Origin: Candidatus Gastranaerophilales bacterium
GTDB lineage: Bacteria; Cyanobacteriota; Vampirovibrionia; Gastranaerophilales; Gastranaerophilaceae
NCBI GenBank assembly: GCA_944325895.1
Contig: CALVCA010000015.1
Span: 1 to 33,618 of the forward strand
DNA length: 33,618 bases
Direction: 5' to 3'
Positions 15,112 to 23,347 of the stretch are shown one piece after another. Every line of letters begins with the position of its first letter. Position 1 is the first letter of the stretch. The position numbers and the translations under genes are program-made. The notes beneath the pieces were generated by a model. It saw only the letters and a list, made by a program, of their open reading frames with translations. It made no database searches and was not told the DNA's origin.

Positions 15112-16755
15112 ATGGATTTTCAAAAACTACTTCAAAACAAACCATTATTATACGGGATAATAGGCGGTGTCATATTACTTTTGGCATTATTTATAACCAT
15201 AGGTATAGTAAATTCGTCAAAAGGCGGAAACGGTGCTGCTAAAGTAGTGAGCGAAAAAGTTATAAAAGAGCCTTTGGATTTGTTGACAACGGATAATTTA
15301 GGAAAAGCAATAGAAATTCAGGCACTTTTGGCAAGAGAAGGGATAACGGCAAGCAGAAAATTAGACGGAACAAAGTCAACGGTATTTTTGGCAGAATACA
15401 CTCAAAGCCAGCGGGATGCAGCACTTTTGGCAATAGTTAAAAGCGGGTTAATGGATCAAAACGTTGGTTTAGAGATTTTTGATAAGGGTGATTTCACATC
15501 AACAAAAGAGGATAAGCGGATAAGACTTGCCAGGGCAATCAACGGCGAACTTGCAAGATTAATTCGTAAAATTCCTCCGATAGAAAACGCATCTGTATTT
15601 ATATCAATACCTGAACAAACAATGTTTACGTCAATGCAAAAACCAGTAACGGCGACAGTTCAGATAACAATTCCTGCAGGCGACAGACTGGATCAGATAA
15701 AAGTAAAAGCCATAACAAATCTTTTATTGGGCAGTGTTACGGGTTTGACAGCAGAAAATATTGCAATAACCGATACAAACGGCAATGTTTATACGAGCAT
15801 AATTGATGCTCAAGACGAAATGCTTGAAAGGCTGCAGGAAAACGATAAATATATGCAGCAAAAAGTTGCAACGCAATTGGACAGATTAATCGGTAAAGGC
15901 AATTATGTAGTAACCGTCAGTACGTTTTTAAGACAGGCTCCGGTAGAAAAATACACGATTGAATATGATCCGACCAAAAAAACTGCGGTATCGGAACAAA
16001 ATTTTACGGAAGGTTTGGGCGATCAAACACAGGATTCAAATAAAAATGTGAGTGCTGTTAGTGTATATTTGCCGAACGGGCTGGCACAGGGCGGATCTGA
16101 CTCGACTCAAAACAGAAATTATTCAAGATCTGCAACAGAGACTCAGTACGGAGTTACAAAAACACAAACAAATGAATATATAAAACCCGGTGTTGTTGAA
16201 GAAATTTCTGTTGCTGTAACATTGGAAAAATCAGCATTACCGGCAAATACAACTTTAGAAGAATTAAAAGATTTGATAGCACATGCAGCAAGTCCGAAAG
16301 TAGATCCGGAAAATGTATCAATAGCATTTTCAGATTCAACAGATCCTTACCTTGCTTCAGACAGACCTGTTAATTTGCCAAAGCCGGATGAAACAGGAAA
16401 TCCGTGGTGGCTTGCTATTGCTTTAAGCGGTGCCGGTTTGTTAATTTTATTCAAGGTTGTATCAGATAAAGTAAACAAAGTCAGAGAAGCTAATTTGAGA
16501 GAAGTTGAACAATTGAAACAAAAAACTGCGGCACAGGAAAAACAATTAAGTGATATTAACAACCGTGCGGCACAGTTGACGGAAAGACAGACAGAATTGG
16601 CACAAAATCTTTTGGAACAGCAGCAGAGAGAATATATACCGCAGCAGGATGAAGGTCAATTGCTGGATTCTTTGGCAAATATTTCAGCAGAAATATCTGA
16701 CGCTGATGATGAAGAAGCAGCAGAAAAAATAAAAAGTTGGATTGAACAAGGTTAA
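15112..16755 (+). CDS. fliF: Flagellar MS-ring protein FliF
   Basis: 547 aa, normal length. One N-terminal membrane segment (about residues 12-32, LLYGIIGGVILLLALFITIG) and one C-terminal (about 432-450, WWLAIALSGAGLLILFKV) flank the periplasmic YscJ/FliF ring-building region. That region contains LARAINGELARLIRKIPPIE, NASVFISIPEQ and TVQITIPAGDRLDQIKVKAI. The cytoplasmic C-terminus ends in an acidic helix (ISDADDEEAAEKIKSWIEQG), which in the family binds FliG. Its stop overlaps the next start (TAATG), so the two proteins are made in a coupled way. Confidence 0.95.
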   Translation: MDFQKLLQNKPLLYGIIGGVILLLALFITIGIVNSSKGGNGAAKVVSEKVIKEPLDLLTTDNLGKAIEIQALLAREGITASRKLDGTKSTVFLAEYTQSQRDAALLAIVKSGLMDQNVGLEIFDKGDFTSTKEDKRIRLARAINGELARLIRKIPPIENASVFISIPEQTMFTSMQKPVTATVQITIPAGDRLDQIKVKAITNLLLGSVTGLTAENIAITDTNGNVYTSIIDAQDEMLERLQENDKYMQQKVATQLDRLIGKGNYVVTVSTFLRQAPVEKYTIEYDPTKKTAVSEQNFTEGLGDQTQDSNKNVSAVSVYLPNGLAQGGSDSTQNRNYSRSATETQYGVTKTQTNEYIKPGVVEEISVAVTLEKSALPANTTLEELKDLIAHAASPKVDPENVSIAFSDSTDPYLASDRPVNLPKPDETGNPWWLAIALSGAGLLILFKVVSDKVNKVREANLREVEQLKQKTAAQEKQLSDINNRAAQLTERQTELAQNLLEQQQREYIPQQDEGQLLDSLANISAEISDADDEEAAEKIKSWIEQG

Positions 16756-17756
16756 TGGCAATAAAAGGTTTTAATTATCAGGAATTTGCACAAAATTTAA
16801 CGGCACAGGCACAAGAACTTGTACCGCAGGATTTTTCGCCGCAAGATAAACAATATGTAGTAAACACATTGCTCAATTTTTCCACTTTAGCCGGTGAAGC
16901 GATTTATAATGATACTGAATCGAATTTCAATGCAGATCAGGCAATGATGATTACCCAAATAATTGCGGAATGGTCGTTCCACAAATCGGTTGATTTAGTG
17001 CGATCAGAGTTGCCTCAGCAGTTTTGGGATCCGATAATGCAAAAGATTGCATTTACGATTTTTGAGATAGCAAAACAAACTTTTAAGCAGGGGCTTCCTC
17101 AGGATCAGATATTACAATTAATAGAACATCACGTTAAGAAAACATACCTTGACGCAATTGCGGAATTGAAAGATAAAGGTATGATAAATGAAGCCTTGAT
17201 GGAGCAGGCAGCAAAGCAATCGAATATAGATGCTATGATGCAGCAAATGAGTGAAACGGAGCAAGAAGTTCCTCAAGAAGCACCTCAAGGAGTACCTCAA
17301 CAAACACCCCAAAGAGCACCGCAAGAAGCACCTCCACCGCCTGCTACAAGTTCAAAAGTTTTAAAACTTGCAACGGTTGCTTTGTTGTTTAGAAAAATGA
17401 AACAGGAAAAAGTTCAGTCGATTTTGAATAAATTTAATCCTGAAGATGCTCAAACTGTTATAAAATATATGGGTATGCCTGATTTAGAAAGCAGGGTGAG
17501 CGTTAATACAGCGTTAAGATGTTTAAATGAAATAAGAACTAATTTACCCAAACCCCAGGAATTCAGTCCGAGTAAAATTGTGGCAAAAATTCAAAATGTT
17601 ACACAAGGGATAGAACGGCAACAATTGGAAACAATATTGAAACATGAAAGAATGAAGGTAAGACGCCTTGTATTCAATGCTTTAGAGGGAGAATATTATG
17701 AAGTACCGCCAAAAGTTGCTAACATTATTGCCACCCATATACAAGATAGTGTATAA
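16755..17756 (+). CDS. Divergent FliG-like protein (FliF partner, no visible motor domain)
   Basis: 333 aa in the fliG position, coupled to fliF by TAATG. Residues ~1-170 are helical and not recognisably FliG. A Pro/Gln linker follows (about 172-198: repeated PQEAP, PQQTP, PPPP). The C-terminal ~135 residues resemble FliG armadillo units: KLATVALLFRKMKQEKVQSI and LNKFNPEDAQTVIKYM recall the AAILLxxLGEExAxxVLKxL helix pair. QQLETILKHERMKVRRLVFN recalls the EHPQ segment of the middle domain. The protein then ends at HIQDSV. The FliG C-terminal torque domain with its charged helix and rRxMF-type motifs is not seen. It is probably the switch/C-ring adaptor, but only context and weak similarity support this. 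Confidence 0.6.
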   Translation: MAIKGFNYQEFAQNLTAQAQELVPQDFSPQDKQYVVNTLLNFSTLAGEAIYNDTESNFNADQAMMITQIIAEWSFHKSVDLVRSELPQQFWDPIMQKIAFTIFEIAKQTFKQGLPQDQILQLIEHHVKKTYLDAIAELKDKGMINEALMEQAAKQSNIDAMMQQMSETEQEVPQEAPQGVPQQTPQRAPQEAPPPPATSSKVLKLATVALLFRKMKQEKVQSILNKFNPEDAQTVIKYMGMPDLESRVSVNTALRCLNEIRTNLPKPQEFSPSKIVAKIQNVTQGIERQQLETILKHERMKVRRLVFNALEGEYYEVPPKVANIIATHIQDSV

Positions 17757-17767
17757 TAATATTAATC

Positions 17768-18442
17768 ATGATTATCAAAAAGAAAAAAAATGAACCGAAA
17801 GAAGAAGTTGCTGAGCCTAAGAAAGCCGATGATGATTCAATCGACCTTTTTAATTTGGATAACATTGACTTCAAGCAACGGAATGAACGCCGCAGGGGCG
17901 ACAGGCGAAGGGGCTTCAGAAGGATTGATGACAGGAATTTAATATCCAGGGCACGGGAAGAAGCTGATGCAATTCGAGAAGCTGCGGCAAAGGAAGGGTA
18001 TCAAGACGGTTTGACTAAAGCCCATGATGACATTGAATATTTAAAAAATTCAATGGCGGAATTTATCAATGCAAAACAGGATGTTTTTGATAAAATTGCA
18101 CCTGAAATTCTTTCAATAAGTGTTGATATAGCAAAAAAAATCATTAAAAACGAAATAACCCAAAATCCCGAACTTTTGGCATCAAGCGTAATGGAAATAT
18201 TAAAAGGACTTTCAAAAGAAGAAAGTAAAATTACAATACGCACAAGTCCTTTACAAGTGAGTTTGTTAAAAGGGCAAATTCCTGAGATGGCAGAACAGTT
18301 GGGTTTAGATGCAAAAATATCGGTCATCCCTGATGAATCGATTTCTGAAGGCGGTTGCATAGTAACAACGACAAACGGTATAGTAGATGCTACAATTGAT
18401 ACACAATTGGCAATAATCAGCGAGGCTTTAAAAGAAGTTTAA
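17768..18442 (+). CDS. fliH: Flagellar export ATPase regulator FliH
   Basis: 224 aa. An acidic/basic N-terminus (including an Arg-rich RRRGDRRRGFRR stretch at about 40-52) leads into a long helix with small-residue spacing (REEADAIREAAAKEGYQDGL), typical of FliH/SctL stalks. The C-terminal domain has SVDIAKKIIKNEITQNPELL and the ending SEGGCIVTTTNGIVDATIDT. FliH normally holds the ATPase FliI at the export gate, but no fliI gene follows; flhA overlaps its stop by one base (TAATG). Confidence 0.9.
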   Translation: MIIKKKKNEPKEEVAEPKKADDDSIDLFNLDNIDFKQRNERRRGDRRRGFRRIDDRNLISRAREEADAIREAAAKEGYQDGLTKAHDDIEYLKNSMAEFINAKQDVFDKIAPEILSISVDIAKKIIKNEITQNPELLASSVMEILKGLSKEESKITIRTSPLQVSLLKGQIPEMAEQLGLDAKISVIPDESISEGGCIVTTTNGIVDATIDTQLAIISEALKEV

Positions 18443-20535
18443 TGGCTCAAGGTAGTACAGGCAACAATCCAATAAGTGAAATTTTTCTGGCGGTATTTGT
18501 ACTGGCACTTCTTTTAATATTGCTTGTTGAAATGCCGACCTGGATTATCAATTTTTCAATAAGTTTAAACATAACCCTCGGAATTGTACTTTTGATGATA
18601 GCTTTATACGTTCAAAAAACGCTTGAACTAGCGGCATTTCCGTCAATAATCCTTTTAGGAACCATGTTCAGGCTTGTATTATCAATAGCATCAACGAGGT
18701 TAATTTTGGCAAAAGGTGAAGCTGGCGAGGTAATTCATGCATTCGGAACATTTGTAACCGGCGGAAACATGATTGTAGGCGGTGTAATTTTCTTAATTAT
18801 AACGGTTGTACAATTTATGGTAATCACAAAAGGTGCGGAACGTATAGCTGAGGTATCTGCAAGATTTGCATTGGACGCTATGCCCGGTAAACAAATGACA
18901 ATTGACGCTGATTTTAACGCTGGTTTAATTTCGCCGGAAGAGGCTACCAAAAAGCGTGAAGATTTACAAAGGGAGTCAAACCTTTTCGGTTCCATGGACG
19001 GTGCTATGAAATTCGTAAAAGGGGATACAATTGCCGGTATAATTATTGTAATTATAAATATTGTCGGCGGGTTGTGTGTCGGATGTTTGATGAATCAAAT
19101 GCCGCTTGCAGACGCTGTTTCAAAATATACTATTTTGACAATAGGTGACGGTTTGGCATCGCAGGTTCCTTCACTTTTAATGTCAATAGCTGCCGGTGTA
19201 TTTATGACCCGTTCATCAGCGGCAAGTGCTTCGTTAGGTGCTGATGTTGCCGGTGAAATTTTAAGTAAACCTTATTCACTGTTTTTTGCCTCGGGATTTT
19301 TAATGCTGCTTGCAATAACCGGTCCTATAACAGGGTTGCCGTGGCTGCCGTTTTTGGCTTTTTCAATAGGAATAGGCATTGCGGGATTTTCAGTATTAAT
19401 TAACGCTGATGTTCAATCGCAGTTAGGTCAGTTAGAGAATGTTCGGCAAAACATGCAGGATTTGGTTAACCCGAACAGGATGTATGAACGTTTAGGTGTT
19501 GATGTTTTAAGTTTGCAGGTAGGATCTAACCTTCTTGTAATAGCTGACCCTGATCAAGAGGGACAATTACTTGCTAAAATTGCCGCATTACGTCAAAGGG
19601 TTACCGATGAATTGGGATACATTCTTCCGAATATAAGAATTATGGATTCATCAGCTTTGGATGCAAATGAATATATGATATCTATCCGTGGAAATACCGT
19701 TGCAACAGGCTATGTTTATCCGGGCAGGCTTATGGTAATTGCGGATCAGTGGGATTCTATGAGAAAAGAAGTTCCTGATGATGCGATAATCGGTATTGAC
19801 CCGACTTATCAAACTCAAGCTTACTGGATTACGGCTGAAGATGCCAAAACTGCACGTTCTGTTACGGCAGTTGATTCTACTGATGTTATCGTGACACACC
19901 TTCAAGAATGCGTCAGAAAATACGTTGACGATGTTATGACAAAAACTGATGTATTAAAACTTATGGAACTCGTTCGTTCACAAGACCCGACTCTTGTTAA
20001 TGACCTTGTGCCGACTATTATTTCCACAAGCGATTTGAGAAAGATTTTTGTTAACCTTATTCGTGAAAAAGTTTCTATTAAAGATATTATTTTTGTATTT
20101 GAAAGATTGTGCGATTACGCAAGATTTTCAAAAGAACCTGATATATTATCGGAACGATTAAGAGCTGCTTTGGGACGTCAAATTTGTTTGTCTAACGTTC
20201 AGGAAGACAAAGTTTTGTATGCACTGACGCTTTCTCCCGAATGGGAAAAGATATTAGATGACAGCTGCCAAAGAACAGAGCTTGGAACAATGTTTTTATT
20301 GAATCCTATGCAGGTGCAAGAACTTATTGAAACGGCTGCAACCACGTTAATGCGTGCACATCAGGCATGCGGCAAGCAGCCGGTTATTCTGTGTTCTCCA
20401 AGAATCAGACTCCCGCTTTATCAGCTGCTTGAACGTCATATCCCGACTATTGTCGTTATTTCGTATTCGGAATTGATTACGGATATTAAGGTCGAAGCAC
20501 TTGATACTATCGGTGAATCTTATGCAGTGGAATAA
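18442..20535 (+). CDS. flhA: Flagellar export gate protein FlhA
   Basis: 697 aa, full length. The N-terminal half has eight predicted membrane segments and the FHIPEP-family signatures [20 protein letters not shown] and [29 protein letters not shown] follows, the cytoplasmic loop with the Asp implicated in proton use. The C-terminal cytoplasmic domain (about 350-697) forms the ring that docks export substrates and chaperones. FliE in the same operon supports FlhA over the SctV paralogue of injectisomes. Translationally coupled to fliH upstream; its last codons overlap the start of yidD. Confidence 0.95.
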   Translation: MAQGSTGNNPISEIFLAVFVLALLLILLVEMPTWIINFSISLNITLGIVLLMIALYVQKTLELAAFPSIILLGTMFRLVLSIASTRLILAKGEAGEVIHAFGTFVTGGNMIVGGVIFLIITVVQFMVITKGAERIAEVSARFALDAMPGKQMTIDADFNAGLISPEEATKKREDLQRESNLFGSMDGAMKFVKGDTIAGIIIVIINIVGGLCVGCLMNQMPLADAVSKYTILTIGDGLASQVPSLLMSIAAGVFMTRSSAASASLGADVAGEILSKPYSLFFASGFLMLLAITGPITGLPWLPFLAFSIGIGIAGFSVLINADVQSQLGQLENVRQNMQDLVNPNRMYERLGVDVLSLQVGSNLLVIADPDQEGQLLAKIAALRQRVTDELGYILPNIRIMDSSALDANEYMISIRGNTVATGYVYPGRLMVIADQWDSMRKEVPDDAIIGIDPTYQTQAYWITAEDAKTARSVTAVDSTDVIVTHLQECVRKYVDDVMTKTDVLKLMELVRSQDPTLVNDLVPTIISTSDLRKIFVNLIREKVSIKDIIFVFERLCDYARFSKEPDILSERLRAALGRQICLSNVQEDKVLYALTLSPEWEKILDDSCQRTELGTMFLLNPMQVQELIETAATTLMRAHQACGKQPVILCSPRIRLPLYQLLERHIPTIVVISYSELITDIKVEALDTIGESYAVE

Positions 20536-20737
20536 AAAACTGGTCACGATTTTGATTACAATTTATCAAAAGATATCACGGCTAACCCCTCCGGTATGCC
20601 GCTTTACACCTACGTGCTCAGAATATATGAAACAGGCCGTTCAAAAATACGGTGTTTTAAAAGGCGGCTGGCTCGGTATAAAACGTATTTGCCGCTGTCA
20701 TCCGCTTAACCCCGGCGGTTATGACCCTGTTCCTTAG
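20522..20737 (+). CDS. yidD: Membrane protein insertion efficiency factor YidD
   Basis: 71 aa from ATG 20522, where the family begins. An earlier in-frame start at 20501 would lie deeper in flhA. The YidD signature is complete: [40 protein letters not shown] and NPGGYDPVP, with the conserved cysteines. It helps YidC-dependent insertion of inner-membrane proteins. It usually sits in the rpmH-rnpA-yidD-yidC cluster; here it overlaps the end of flhA by 14 bases and its stop overlaps that of the converging apt gene. Confidence 0.93.
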   Translation: MQWNKKLVTILITIYQKISRLTPPVCRFTPTCSEYMKQAVQKYGVLKGGWLGIKRICRCHPLNPGGYDPVP

Positions 20738-21264
20738 TATTTCAGCATTGAAATTACTTTCAAATTTTTGTCAAATTTTTCTCTGCCGTTTAAATCTTCA
20801 AGCTCTATTAAAAACGCTATCCCGATAAGATTGCCTCCGGTCTTTTTAATAAGTTTGCATGCTGCCTCGGCGGTTCCGCCTGTTGCCAGTAAATCGTCCA
20901 CAATCAAAACATTTGCACCTTTTTCTATTGCATCTGTATGGACTTCAATTTTGTCACTACCGTATTCCAGTTGATATTCCTGGCTGATGGTTTCTGCCGG
21001 AAGTTTGTTCGGCTTTCTTATCGGAACAAAACCTGCGTTGAGTTTGTATGCCATTGGCATGCCGAATATAAACCCGCGGCTTTCTATTCCGGCTATATAA
21101 TCAATTTTTTCATCTTTGAATTGGTCGCAAAGATAATCTATCATATCTTTTAAAGTCTCAGGATCCTTTAATGCCGTTGTTATATCTCTGAATATTATTC
21201 CTTTTTTGGGAAAATCTTTTACTGATCTTATTTTGCTTTTTACATTTGCAACAGTGTCTGTCAT
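20734..21264 (-). CDS. apt: Adenine phosphoribosyltransferase
   Basis: 176 aa. Converts adenine and PRPP to AMP (purine salvage, cytoplasm). [20 protein letters not shown] is the family N-terminal motif, [20 protein letters not shown] the adenine-site region, and [20 protein letters not shown] the 13-residue PRPP-binding motif. AGGAG overlaps the stop of the upstream glycosyltransferase gene, so the two are probably co-translated. Tail-to-tail overlap of 4 bases with yidD. Confidence 0.97.
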   Translation of the reverse strand: MTDTVANVKSKIRSVKDFPKKGIIFRDITTALKDPETLKDMIDYLCDQFKDEKIDYIAGIESRGFIFGMPMAYKLNAGFVPIRKPNKLPAETISQEYQLEYGSDKIEVHTDAIEKGANVLIVDDLLATGGTAEAACKLIKKTGGNLIGIAFLIELEDLNGREKFDKNLKVISMLKY

Positions 21265-21275
21265 TTATATTTCTC

Positions 21276-22649
21276 CTATTTTGCTGATAATAATTTTTTA
21301 AGTTCTTCTTTTGCGGCTTTAATTTTTTGTTTAGCCCTCTGAATTGCGTGTTCGTGTTGTACAAGCCCGTGGGTTGTTTTCCCCCAATTCATGTCCTTTT
21401 TCATAAATAATATTTTAAATCCGATAAATAGCACCAGCGGAAACCAAATAATTAAAAGATATATAGAGGTTTCAAATGCCTGATTAAATGCATCAAGTCT
21501 TGACAGATTGTCATATCGTCTTAAGCTGTATCTTGCAGCGACAAAAAATCCTATACCGATAACACAGCTTATTATAACTGATGAATAGAGCATGTGCGGT
21601 GAAGCATCTTTTGCCAAAACTTTAAACACTCTTATCAAAAATTCCATAATGAGCCATGCCGGCATGATAAATTCTGAAATATAAGCTATCAAATCTAAAC
21701 TCACTCTTAAAGGCATGTCTTTTGAGGTTAAGATATCGCCCGCATATTCCAAATAACGTCTTATTGTTCCCTCAAGCCAGCGTCTTCTCTGTCTGTATAA
21801 CGGCCAAAGATACATAATACCTTCTTCATAAACAATGGCATCTTTACAAAATCTTACATCCCATCCTTTTATATGGAGTCTTGTCGACATATCCAAATCA
21901 TCAGTAATAGTGTAATTGTTCCATCCGCCTATATCTTCAAGAGCTGTTCTTTTTATCAGCTCACCGTTTCCTCTGAGTTCCACCGCTCCCTTAACTGAAT
22001 CTCTGCCTACTTGAAAGTGTGTATCCATTGTCATTTCATTGTTTTGACAGCGGGTTAAAAGGTTTACATCTTTATTTCGGATAACTTTTCTTGCCTGCAC
22101 TGCTCCGACGTCTTTTGGCTCTAAATTCGGAATGAGCTTTTTTAAGAAATCTTTTTCAACTCTTGCATCAGCGTCAAATACTAATATTGCTTCGCCTTTT
22201 GCATATTTAAGTGCATCGTTTAAAACAGCGGATTTACCCGGAAATGCGTCTTTGGGTCTGATTAATGCTTTTACTTTATCGTATTTCTTTTCCAAATCCG
22301 TTACGACAAGAGCGGTATTATCAGTGCTTCTGTCGTCAATTACAATTATTTCAAACGGGTCATAATCCATTTCCAAAATATTTTCAACGGTTTGAGCAAT
22401 AACGCTTTCTTCGTTGTGTGCAGGTATCATTACTGATACAAAAGGTTTGTAATTTTCATTAATAATCTGCGGGTATTTTTGAAGCCGGCGGCTTTTTATT
22501 TTGCATGCTAAATTGGTTACTAAAGCATATAGTGCCATTCCCGTTATTAAAAATGCCAGCCCCCAAACAGTGTTAAAGTAGCTTTGGAATATATAAATAA
22601 ATACTCCCAGCCCAAAAACTATTATAAATAGTAATACTCTTTCTTTCAT
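21276..22649 (-). CDS. Membrane GT2 family glycosyltransferase (processive type)
   Basis: 457 aa from ATG 22649 (a TTG codon directly before it is in frame). Two membrane segments at the N-terminus (about 5-22 and 27-48) and about three near the C-terminus (315-415) flank a GT-A domain. The GT-A domain shows all the processive GT2 motifs: VIDDRSTDNT, FDADA, TDDLD (catalytic base) and QRRRW (product-binding). This layout is shared by PgaC, NodC, hyaluronan and cellulose synthases, so the product is probably an extracellular beta-linked polysaccharide or lipid-linked sugar. The substrate cannot be told from the sequence. No Shine-Dalgarno sequence precedes the start; a TACAAT lies 7 bases upstream, suggesting a leaderless transcript. 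Confidence 0.88.
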   Translation of the reverse strand: MKERVLLFIIVFGLGVFIYIFQSYFNTVWGLAFLITGMALYALVTNLACKIKSRRLQKYPQIINENYKPFVSVMIPAHNEESVIAQTVENILEMDYDPFEIIVIDDRSTDNTALVVTDLEKKYDKVKALIRPKDAFPGKSAVLNDALKYAKGEAILVFDADARVEKDFLKKLIPNLEPKDVGAVQARKVIRNKDVNLLTRCQNNEMTMDTHFQVGRDSVKGAVELRGNGELIKRTALEDIGGWNNYTITDDLDMSTRLHIKGWDVRFCKDAIVYEEGIMYLWPLYRQRRRWLEGTIRRYLEYAGDILTSKDMPLRVSLDLIAYISEFIMPAWLIMEFLIRVFKVLAKDASPHMLYSSVIISCVIGIGFFVAARYSLRRYDNLSRLDAFNQAFETSIYLLIIWFPLVLFIGFKILFMKKDMNWGKTTHGLVQHEHAIQRAKQKIKAAKEELKKLLSAK

Positions 22650-22729
22650 CAATAATATTGTATCAAAAACTTTAAAAAATAACCTTATTTTATTGAATTT
22701 ATTACTTTTTGTATACTAATGTAAAGTAC

Positions 22730-22757
22730 TTGCATAATCAAAAACTTTCGGTATAAT
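22730..22757 (+). promoter_or_regulatory. Sigma-70 promoter of the HU gene
   Basis: -35 TTGCAT (22730-22735), a 16-bp spacer, -10 TATAAT (22752-22757). Transcription would start near 22764, giving a 26-nt leader with AAAAGGAG before the ATG. Confidence 0.8.
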
Positions 22758-22789
22758 TAGCATGTACACAAAGAAAAGGAGTTTTATTT

Positions 22790-23068
22790 ATGAACAAAGA
22801 AGAATTAGTACAAGAGATTTCAAAAAAAGCAAATGTTACTCAAAAAGAAGCTGCTGAAGTTTTAAGTGCTTGGGTTGATACAATCCAAAAAACAGTTTCA
22901 AAAGGTAAAAAAGTAACATTAGTAGGCTTTGGTACTTTTGAACCTCGTAAGAGAGCTGCAAGAATCGGCAGAAACCCTCAAACAGGTAAAGAATTGAAAA
23001 TCGCTGCAAAAACAGTTCCTGCATTTTCAGCAGGTAAAAAATTCAAAGAAGCTGTTAACAAAAAATAG
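22790..23068 (+). CDS. hup: HU-family nucleoid protein
   Basis: 92 aa. MNKEELVQEISKKANVTQKE begins the dimerisation helices. VTLVGFGTFEPRKRAARIGR and NPQTGKELKIAAKTVPAFSA form the DNA-binding arms with the conserved Pro of the intercalating tip; GKKFKEAVNKK is the C-terminus. Binds and bends DNA without strict sequence specificity. It is a monocistronic gene with its own promoter and terminator. Confidence 0.97.
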   Translation: MNKEELVQEISKKANVTQKEAAEVLSAWVDTIQKTVSKGKKVTLVGFGTFEPRKRAARIGRNPQTGKELKIAAKTVPAFSAGKKFKEAVNKK

Positions 23069-23073
23069 TTTCG

Positions 23074-23101
23074 AAAGCGGCTTAAAGCCGCTTTATTTTT
23101 T
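23074..23101 (+). terminator. Terminator of the HU gene
   Basis: AAAGCGGC (23074-23081) and GCCGCTTT (23087-23094), extendable by two A-T pairs, are followed by ATTTTTTT. A compact GC-rich stem directly after the stop codon. Confidence 0.9.
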
Positions 23102-23134
23102 TGTGTTGTTACCTTGTGTATTTTCAGTGGCACC

Positions 23135-23207
23135 GTCATTCAGAGGGCTTTAGCCCGAAGAATCTCAGGAAAAGCTTGATGAGATTCTTCGTTTCGCTCA
23201 GAATGAC
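23135..23207. repeat. Palindromic repeat element (REP/MITE-like)
   Basis: A 73-bp element with nested inverted repeats: outer GTCATTCAGAG / CTCAGAATGAC (one mismatch), inner perfect 11-bp GAAGAATCTCA (23157-23167) / TGAGATTCTTC (23180-23190), and a small GGGC-TTTA-GCCC hairpin. The end sequence CGCTCAGAATGACG recurs at 23256-23269 and 24225-24238, so the element belongs to a dispersed family. No coding capacity. Confidence 0.7.
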
Positions 23208-23237
23208 GTGTAGAAGACAATGCAAAACCTAATGTGT

Positions 23238-23310
23238 CTACGTGCGTAGCACCTTCGCTCAGAATGACGTGTTGATGGGAATAAGTTCGTTAATAAATTA
23301 TTTTTGCATA
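23238..23310. repeat. Left flanking direct repeat of the pilin locus
   Basis: Contains in order CTACGTGCGTAGCACC, the CGCTCAGAATGACG end and GGGAATAAGTTCGTTAATA with an AT tail ending TTTTGCATA. The same modules in the same order and orientation occur at 24205-24303, on the other side of the pilin gene body. Confidence 0.75.
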
Positions 23311-23347
23311 ATAACAGCTTAAATTAGGTGAACACCCAGTGCCGGTA

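Noticed and set aside
18442-20535. Non-flagellar type III secretion export gate (SctV)
   Set aside because: fliE and fliF of flagellar type are in the same operon; no secretin or needle genes are present.
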